A DNA stretch of 11,447 nt from Planctomycetaceae bacterium (GTDB lineage Bacteria; Planctomycetota; Planctomycetia; Pirellulales; UBA1268). Position numbers and translations under genes: made by a program. Below the pieces are notes generated by a model. That model saw nothing but the letters and a program-made list of their open reading frames with translations, ran no database searches and was not told the origin of the DNA. Numbering within the stretch: position 1 is the stretch's first letter; the number at the start of each line of letters is the position of its first letter. This document shows, in pieces, positions 7,199 through 11,447 of this stretch. The DNA lies in assembly GCA_009691925.1 (NCBI GenBank), contig SIAG01000099.1, positions 1 to 11,447 of the forward strand, written 5' to 3'.

Positions 7199-8047
7199 AT
7201 GCGGATCGATGCCCACCACCATGTCTGGAGCTATTCTGCCGCCGAGTATCCCTGGATCGGCACCGGGATGGAGCGGTTGGCGCGCGACCACCTTCCAAAG
7301 GATCTTGCGCCGCTTGCCGCCGCCTCTGGGATAGACGGCACCGTCGCCGTCCAGGCGCGGCAATCCCTCGAGGAGAGTCGCTGGCTGTTGAAGCTTGCCG
7401 ATGCCAATCCGCTCATCCGCGGCGTCGTCGGCTGGGTCGACCTGCGGAGCACGCACGTCGAGGATCAGCTCCGGGAGCTCGCGGAGCGGCCGAAGTTCGT
7501 TGGCGTTCGGCATGTCGTCCAGGACGAGCCTGATCCGCGGTTCCTCCTTGGCGAATCGTTTCTCCATGGCATCGGAAAGCTCGCGACCTTCGGCCTCACC
7601 TACGATCTCCTCCTCTATCCGCAGCAGTTGCCTGCAGCGGCGGAGCTTGTCGGCCGGTTTCCCGAGCAGCCCTTTGTCCTCGATCATCTTGCCAAGCCGC
7701 GGATCAAGCCGCGAATGAAGGCGGGGGAGCTCGACCCCTGGCGGCAGGATCTGAAAGCGCTCGGGGCCCATGGCAACGTCTTTTGCAAGCTCTCGGGGCT
7801 GGTCACCGAGGCCGACTGGCAGGGCTGGAAGCGGTCCGACTTCACCCCCTACCTCGAGGTGGCGCTCGAGGCCTTTGGCTCGAAAAGGCTCATGGTCGGC
7901 AGCGACTGGCCGGTCTGCACGCTTGCCGCCGAGTATGCCGAGGTGATTGGGATCGTCCGTGATTTCCTCGCGCCGCTTGCCGCCGCTGAGCGCGAGGCGA
8001 TTGAAGGGGGCAACGCCGCCCAGTTCTACGGGCTCGATGTCGGCTGA
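7199..8047 (+). CDS. Amidohydrolase-2 family aldonolactonase (L-galactono-/L-fucono-1,5-lactonase, COG3618)
   Basis: This 282-residue metal-dependent TIM-barrel hydrolase carries the COG3618 signatures: the HxH at H6/H8 in DAHHHVW, the family block GVRHVVQDEPDPRFL (102-116), LDHLAKP with H163, KLSGLVTEADW (197-207) and the barrel-end GSDWPVC with catalytic D236, then NAAQFYGL at the C-terminus. COG3618 enzymes open sugar 1,4- and 1,5-lactones such as L-fucono-, L-rhamnono- and L-galactono-lactone. Its position directly after the lactone-forming dehydrogenase and before an aldonate dehydrogenase makes L-galactono-1,5-lactone hydrolysis to L-galactonate the best reading. L-fucono-lactone hydrolysis is possible and may be a second activity. 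The start has a good GAGGAG. There is no signal peptide, so it is cytosolic. The family is near certain; the exact lactone is inferred. Confidence 0.87.
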   Translation: MRIDAHHHVWSYSAAEYPWIGTGMERLARDHLPKDLAPLAAASGIDGTVAVQARQSLEESRWLLKLADANPLIRGVVGWVDLRSTHVEDQLRELAERPKFVGVRHVVQDEPDPRFLLGESFLHGIGKLATFGLTYDLLLYPQQLPAAAELVGRFPEQPFVLDHLAKPRIKPRMKAGELDPWRQDLKALGAHGNVFCKLSGLVTEADWQGWKRSDFTPYLEVALEAFGSKRLMVGSDWPVCTLAAEYAEVIGIVRDFLAPLAAAEREAIEGGNAAQFYGLDVG

Positions 8048-8070
8048 TTTCTCCCCCGGAACTATCCATT

Positions 8071-9102
8071 ATGCAGGCCCTTCAACTTGAGAAGCCCCAC
8101 GCCTTCCGGGTTATCGACATCCCCGAGCCGGCGGCGCCGGGGCCGGGCGACGCGGTCGTCGCTGTCCGCGCCGTCGGGATCTGCGGCACCGACTACGGCG
8201 GCTATCTCGGCAAGATGCCCTTCTTCAGCTATCCGCGGATCCCGGGGCACGAGTTGGGCGTCGAGGTGGTGGCGGTGGGATCAGGGGTCGAGAGCGTCGC
8301 CCCCGGGGACCGGTGCTGCGTCGAGCCCTACATCAACTGCCAGCAGTGCCACTCCTGCAGACGCGGCCTCACCAACTGCTGCGAGCATCATCAGACGCTC
8401 GGTGTCCACTGCGACGGCGGCCTGCGGCCGCTGTTCACGGTGCCGGCCCGGAAGCTCCACCGCTCGCCGAGACTCGCGCACGAGCAGAATGCGCTCGTGG
8501 AGACGCTCGCCATCGGCTGCCATGCCATCGACCGAGGAGCGCCGACGGCCTCCGAGACGGTGCTCGTCATCGGGGCCGGGCCGATCGGCTTGTCGGTGGT
8601 GGAGTTCGCGAAACTCTCGGGGGCGCGGGTGATCGTCATCGATCGGGTGGCGGCCCGGCTGGCGTTCGTGCGGGAGCGGATGGGGGTCGCCGACACGCTC
8701 CTCGCCACAGGCGCCGCCGCTGATCTCGATGCCGTCCGCGAGCTCACCGACGGCCGGTTCTGCGAGGTGGTCGTTGATGCCACCGGGAGCCATGCCAGCA
8801 TGGGGCAGGCGCTGGCTTACGCGGCCTTCGGAGGGCGGATCGTGTTCGTGGGGATCACTCAGGCGGAGGTGTCGTTCCCCCATGCGCCGCTCATGCACCG
8901 CCGCGAGCTCTCGATCCTCGCCAGTCGCAACGCCCTTTCCCGAGACTTTCGTCGGATCATCGGCCTGATCGAGGCGGGGCGGATCGGCACCGCCCCCTGG
9001 ATCACCCACCGGATCCCGTTTGCCGACACCATTGCCACGTTCCCCACGCTCCTCGAGCCGGCCAGCGGCGTCATCAAGGCGGTCGTGGAGATGCCGGAAT
9101 AA
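8071..9102 (+). CDS. lgoD: Zinc-dependent L-galactonate 5-dehydrogenase-like enzyme (LgoD type)
   Basis: This 343-residue medium-chain dehydrogenase probably oxidises C5 of L-galactonate with NAD+ to give D-tagaturonate. The catalytic zinc site is C38 (VGICGTD), H60-E61 (PGHE) and E144. The structural zinc lobe is C90-x2-C93-x2-C96-x7-C104. The Rossmann motif is GAGPIG (168-173), with D191 ending the second strand, which favours NAD+. Features shared with E. coli LgoD (YjjN), as I recall that sequence, are PFFSYPR (50-56), CQQC, TNCCE, GVHxDGG (111-117), VDATG and SRNA (285-288). Such resemblance beyond general MDR motifs supports the specific call, and UxaE in the same operon uses the predicted product. 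A dehydrogenase for another L-aldonate remains possible. It is the last gene of the operon; only a weak GGA precedes the ATG. Confidence 0.8.
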   Translation: MQALQLEKPHAFRVIDIPEPAAPGPGDAVVAVRAVGICGTDYGGYLGKMPFFSYPRIPGHELGVEVVAVGSGVESVAPGDRCCVEPYINCQQCHSCRRGLTNCCEHHQTLGVHCDGGLRPLFTVPARKLHRSPRLAHEQNALVETLAIGCHAIDRGAPTASETVLVIGAGPIGLSVVEFAKLSGARVIVIDRVAARLAFVRERMGVADTLLATGAAADLDAVRELTDGRFCEVVVDATGSHASMGQALAYAAFGGRIVFVGITQAEVSFPHAPLMHRRELSILASRNALSRDFRRIIGLIEAGRIGTAPWITHRIPFADTIATFPTLLEPASGVIKAVVEMPE

Positions 9103-9153
9103 GCAGTCGATCCTTACGGATTTCACAGCTTGTCGGGGTTTCCGGCAGTGCGA

Positions 9154-9166
9154 CTCCAGACTGGAG
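9154..9166. repeat. 13-base palindrome CTCCAG-A-CTGGAG
   Basis: This is a perfect 6-base inverted repeat around one central base, 52 bases after the lgoD stop. The single-base centre is too tight for an RNA hairpin with full pairing but would suit a dimeric DNA-binding protein. It may be chance. Confidence 0.35.
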
Positions 9167-9197
9167 GCAGAGTCGATGGACTGGTAAGCCGGCCTGG

Positions 9198-9210
9198 CGA
9201 CACTGTGTCG
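9198..9210. repeat. 13-base palindrome CGACAC-T-GTGTCG
   Basis: This second perfect 6-base inverted repeat with one central base has its centre 44 bases from that of the palindrome at 9154-9166. The two arm sequences differ, so they are not copies of one operator. Confidence 0.35.
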
Positions 9211-9272
9211 AACCAGGAGGCGGCCCAGGGATCGATCCCGACCTGGCGCCATTCCCGCGGGGCCAGGGCAAC

Positions 9273-9899
9273 GTGGAGGTACGGACGCCGGTGCCGGTGT
9301 TTATTTGTCCCTCCACCCCGTCGGGCATGCCCGCCGATTACAACGCGTTCCTGCAAAACTTCGGCATGCCGGCCGGCGTCCCCTACCCGATGCCGCGGGC
9401 CGACTACGCGCCCCTGCGGGGGATCGATGCGAGCCTTGCCGTCTGCGTCGGTCTCCCTCCCGTGCCGACTTCCAACTCGTTGTTCGGCGCCGAGAATATC
9501 GCCACGGCGCGGCGCGTGCGGTTTCGGGAAGTCACCGACGGGCTCTCCAAAACGCTCTGCTTCATCGAGGAAGCTGGGAGGCAACAGCGCTGGTTCAAGG
9601 GGCGCCGGGTGCCCGCGAATGCCGCCGGTGGCAATCTCCTCGTGGCCTGCTTCTACGGAGATTTCAACACGGCCCGACTCACGCGCGGCTTGAGCGGCGC
9701 TACCGACCTCGATCCCAAGCAAGCGGGCTGTACGGTTATCAATGTTGCCAACGATGACAATCCTTACGCCTTCCACGCCGGCGGGGTGATGACCGTCCGG
9801 GCCGACGGCGCGGTGGCGCTCCTCGCCGACAGCACCGACAACCGCGTCTACGTGGCCCTCGTGTCGCGGGACGGGGGGGAGGCCGAGGCGGGGGACTAG
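9273..9899 (+). pseudogene. DUF1559 C-terminal fragment (planctomycete prepilin-like protein), N-terminus missing
   Basis: The reading frame gives ~208 residues matching the C-terminal part of DUF1559 proteins, a large planctomycete family with a type-IV-prepilin-like N-terminus. Visible pieces are PVPVFICPSTPSG near the start, RFREVTDGLSKTLCFIEEAGR in the middle (positions ~9520-9580), and the end block FHAGGVMTVRADGAVALLAD followed by DNRVYVALVSRDGGE. Intact members begin with a cleavage motif and hydrophobic helix (FTLVELLVVIAIIG type) and run about 300-350 residues; nothing like this occurs before 9273. The only canonical start is a GTG with no Shine-Dalgarno. The likely explanation is 5' deletion of a paralogue. 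The body has no stops or obvious frameshift, so loss may be recent or the product may be short but made. These proteins are typically surface-exposed, which would be impossible here without the leader. Confidence 0.7.
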
Positions 9900-9929
9900 T
9901 CGGGCAGTCTCCGCGCTGGCCTCGCATCC

Positions 9930-9958
9930 CTCTCCTCCCGGGGTGTATCGTAGGAGAG
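9930..9958 (+). promoter_or_regulatory. Inverted repeat upstream of the DUF1501 gene
   Basis: CTCTCCT (9930-9936) is the exact complement of AGGAGAG (9952-9958), with a 15-base loop containing CCCGGG. It lies between the DUF1559 fragment and the DUF1501 start, 37 bases before the ATG. It could be a transcript-end hairpin for the fragment or a 5' leader structure. There is no U-run, so terminator function is not supported. Confidence 0.3.
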
Positions 9959-9981
9959 TGTGGGCCCGCGGCCGGGAAGAC

Positions 9982-9990
9982 AGGAAGGGG
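9982..9990 (+). promoter_or_regulatory. Shine-Dalgarno region of the DUF1501 gene
   Basis: The purine run AGGAAGGGG lies 5 bases before the ATG at 9996 and continues as GAG. It supports this start over the in-frame GTG at 9960, which would add 12 residues ahead of an already long leader. Confidence 0.6.
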
Positions 9991-9995
9991 GAGCC

Positions 9996-11444
9996 ATGCT
10001 CGGCGATTTGAATCCACCCACGGGACTCTTTCCGGGGCGGCGTTCCGACGGTCGACCGCAGGGCCGCCGTGCTATGCTCCGCGCTAGCGCGACGGGCTTA
10101 GCCGGGCTGACGGGATTGGCCACACGGCCCGGGGCCGCGGCGCTCCCCGCGGGAGCCGCCAAGGCGAAGTCGACGATCCTCTTCTTCCTCTGCGGCGGCT
10201 CGTCTCATGTCGACCTGTGGGACCTGAAGCCCGCCGCCCCGGCCGAATACCGCGGCGAGTTCCGCCCCATCGCCACGACAGCCCCGGGGCTCACGATCTG
10301 CGAGCACCTCCCCCTCACGGCGAAGCAGGGGCACAAAATCGCGCTCGTCCATGGGGTCACCGATTCAGGTCTCGCCACTGGCGACCACCACGCCGGGTAT
10401 TACTTCAACCTCACCGGCCACGCCCCCGATATCACCTTCCGGACGATGGGCAACGACCGGCGCCCGTTTCCCACCGACTGGCCCCACATGGCGGCGGTCG
10501 TCGGCTCGCGCCGGCCGCTTCATCCGTCGCTGCCGCAGACGATCACGCTCCCCTACCGTCCCAGCCAGGCCCCCTACACGCGCCCGGGGCAATTCGCCGG
10601 CCGGCTGGGCCTCGAACACGACCCGTTCTTCCTCGAGGGGACCTTCAACGACCCGATGCGGTTCACCGTCCCCGATCTCGCTGTCGACGCCGCCGGAGCC
10701 AGCCGTCTCACCGACCGCCGCGGTCTCCTTGACAGCCTCAACCGCCTCCGCCATGACCTCGATCTCGAGGTTGCAATAGGCAACTACACTCGCCAGCAGG
10801 AGCGGACGTTCGACCTCCTCGCCGCCTCGTCGACTGCTGGCGCTTTCGACATCCATCGCGAGCCGGAGCATGTCAGGGCGCTCTACGGCCCGACCATCAA
10901 CGGCACGAGTCTGCTCATGGCTAGACGGCTTGTCGAGGCGGGGGTGCCGTACATCACCGTCTTCTGGTCGGAGGAAGATGCGGTGGTGTCGAAGAAGTGC
11001 GCCAGCGGCGGCGGCTGGGACACCCATGCCAACAACTTCAGCTGCCTGCGGGAGAATCTCCTCCCGGAGTTCGACCGGGCGTTCGCCGGTCTCGTCGGCG
11101 ACCTCGACGACCGTGGTCTCCTCGACTCGACACTCCTGCTGGTGTCGAGTGAGATGGGGCGGAAGCCGAAGATCGGCGATCCGCGGTCGGGGGGCCCGGG
11201 GGGCGCCGGACGCGACCATTGGACAGCCTGCATGAGCGTCGTCATGGCCGGCGGCGGCATCCGCGGGGGGGTGGTCCACGGTCGCACCGATCCGCGCGGC
11301 GAATATCCGGAGGAGAAGGTAACCCCGGGCGACGTCGTGAAGACGGTCTACGCCGCGATGGGGATCGACGACCTCGAGGCCATCGACAGCCTCGGCCGCC
11401 CCTACAACCTTCTCGACGACGGGCGGGTTCTGCCGATTCTCTGA
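9996..11444 (+). CDS. DUF1501 domain-containing protein with twin-arginine-type leader
   Basis: This 482-residue protein belongs to the DUF1501 family, a sulfatase/alkaline-phosphatase-like group greatly expanded in planctomycetes. The N-terminus has a long polar lead, then GRRAMLRA (23-30) followed by the hydrophobic stretch SATGLAGLTGLA (31-42), as in Tat-exported planctomycete proteins; the exact Tat consensus is loose. The mature part begins ILFFLCGGSSHVDLWD (61-76), the family's GGPSHxDxxD-type motif. GWDTH (340-344), SEMGRKPK (385-392) and GRDHW (405-409) supply the conserved Asp/His set expected to bind metal. No reaction has been firmly assigned to the family. It is usually paired with a DUF1549/DUF1553 cytochrome-like protein; none is in the window upstream and the window ends three bases after the stop. 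The gene appears complete and unrelated to the sugar operon. Confidence 0.9.
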   Translation: MLGDLNPPTGLFPGRRSDGRPQGRRAMLRASATGLAGLTGLATRPGAAALPAGAAKAKSTILFFLCGGSSHVDLWDLKPAAPAEYRGEFRPIATTAPGLTICEHLPLTAKQGHKIALVHGVTDSGLATGDHHAGYYFNLTGHAPDITFRTMGNDRRPFPTDWPHMAAVVGSRRPLHPSLPQTITLPYRPSQAPYTRPGQFAGRLGLEHDPFFLEGTFNDPMRFTVPDLAVDAAGASRLTDRRGLLDSLNRLRHDLDLEVAIGNYTRQQERTFDLLAASSTAGAFDIHREPEHVRALYGPTINGTSLLMARRLVEAGVPYITVFWSEEDAVVSKKCASGGGWDTHANNFSCLRENLLPEFDRAFAGLVGDLDDRGLLDSTLLLVSSEMGRKPKIGDPRSGGPGGAGRDHWTACMSVVMAGGGIRGGVVHGRTDPRGEYPEEKVTPGDVVKTVYAAMGIDDLEAIDSLGRPYNLLDDGRVLPIL

Positions 11445-11447
11445 AAC

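Larger units (their letters stand above)
3594..9102 (+). other. Putative L-galactose (or related L-sugar) oxidative catabolic operon
   Basis: Six consecutive same-strand genes are separated by -4, 18, 18, 51 and 23 bases: UxaE-family epimerase, DTE-like TIM-barrel protein, FucU mutarotase, L-galactose dehydrogenase-like AKR, COG3618 lactonase and LgoD-type dehydrogenase. From established chemistry of these families, mutarotase plus AKR plus lactonase would turn L-galactose into L-galactonate. LgoD oxidises L-galactonate at C5 to D-tagaturonate, and UxaE epimerises that to D-fructuronate. The last gene of the chemical path is therefore the first of the operon. Transcription may begin upstream of gyrB, since no promoter is visible at the junction. 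Downstream steps (fructuronate reductase, mannonate dehydratase, KDG kinase), a transporter and a regulator are not in the window. Assigning the substrate as L-galactose rather than L-fucose is an inference from LgoD plus UxaE. Confidence 0.7.
9103..9272 (+). other. Non-coding stretch between lgoD and the DUF1559 fragment
   Basis: These 170 bases contain no convincing gene start. The frame of the following fragment stays open through here but has no ATG/GTG/TTG before 9273 and none of the prepilin-like hydrophobic helix expected upstream of a DUF1559 domain. Two 13-base odd palindromes lie within it (see separate entries), and CGACTC (9151-9156) pairs with GAGTCG (9170-9175) as an alternative stem. 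No U-tract follows, so an intrinsic terminator is not supported. Confidence 0.5.

Noticed and set aside
5258..7771. A very long open frame on the minus strand (over 800 codons) opposite the sugar operon.
   Set aside because: Its translation is low-complexity Arg/Gly/Asp/Val-rich with no family motifs, it crosses four genes with clear domain evidence, and long antisense frames are expected in such GC-rich DNA.
3594..9102. Reading the operon as the classical oxidative L-fucose pathway.
   Set aside because: No L-fuconate dehydratase or 2-keto-3-deoxyfuconate dehydrogenase/hydrolase is present, while LgoD-type and UxaE enzymes specific to hexuronate chemistry are. L-fucose as a side substrate is not excluded.
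9103..9272. A rho-independent terminator after lgoD.
   Set aside because: Stems can be drawn but none has a run of T after it.
9946..9951. TATCGT preceded by TG as an extended -10 promoter element for the DUF1501 gene.
   Set aside because: Only 4 of 6 bases match TATAAT, there is no acceptable -35 at the right distance, and planctomycete promoter rules are not certain enough to call it.
1..11447. tRNA, rRNA, CRISPR array, insertion sequence or phage genes.
   Set aside because: No cloverleaf, regularly spaced repeats, transposase motifs or terminal inverted repeats were seen when reading both strands.

Overview
The window is very GC-rich and codes entirely on the plus strand. It most likely comes from a planctomycete (Planctomycetota). 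The evidence is a DUF1559 fragment, a DUF1501 protein with a twin-arginine-type leader, mostly absent or weak Shine-Dalgarno sites, and a planctomycete-style GyrB. Species or family cannot be read from the sequence.

Bases 1-3579 are a replication block: the 3' part of dnaN (sliding clamp), a small DUF721/DciA-type protein, and gyrB. This arrangement is typical of the surroundings of a chromosomal origin, although dnaA and the origin are not in the window. No recF lies between dnaN and gyrB.

Only 14 bases after gyrB, a tight six-gene sugar-acid operon begins (3594-9102). In order it encodes a tagaturonate epimerase (UxaE family), a TIM-barrel ketose epimerase-like protein, an L-fucose/L-galactose mutarotase (FucU), an L-galactose dehydrogenase-like aldo/keto reductase, a COG3618 aldonolactonase, and an LgoD-type zinc dehydrogenase. 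Put in chemical order they make a nearly linear route: L-galactose anomers, then L-galactono-lactone, L-galactonate, D-tagaturonate and D-fructuronate. The first three oxidation/hydrolysis steps resemble the L-galactose pathway described in Bacteroides vulgatus. The UxaE step would deliver the product to the fructuronate/mannonate branch without an altronate branch. The TIM-barrel protein has no obvious step. No transporter, regulator, kinase or dehydratase is in the window.

Bases 9103-9995 hold an untranslated stretch with two short palindromes, a DUF1559 C-terminal fragment without its prepilin-like N-terminus (probably a decayed gene), and a short spacer with an inverted repeat. A complete DUF1501 gene closes the window. 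No RNA genes, CRISPR arrays or insertion sequences were seen.
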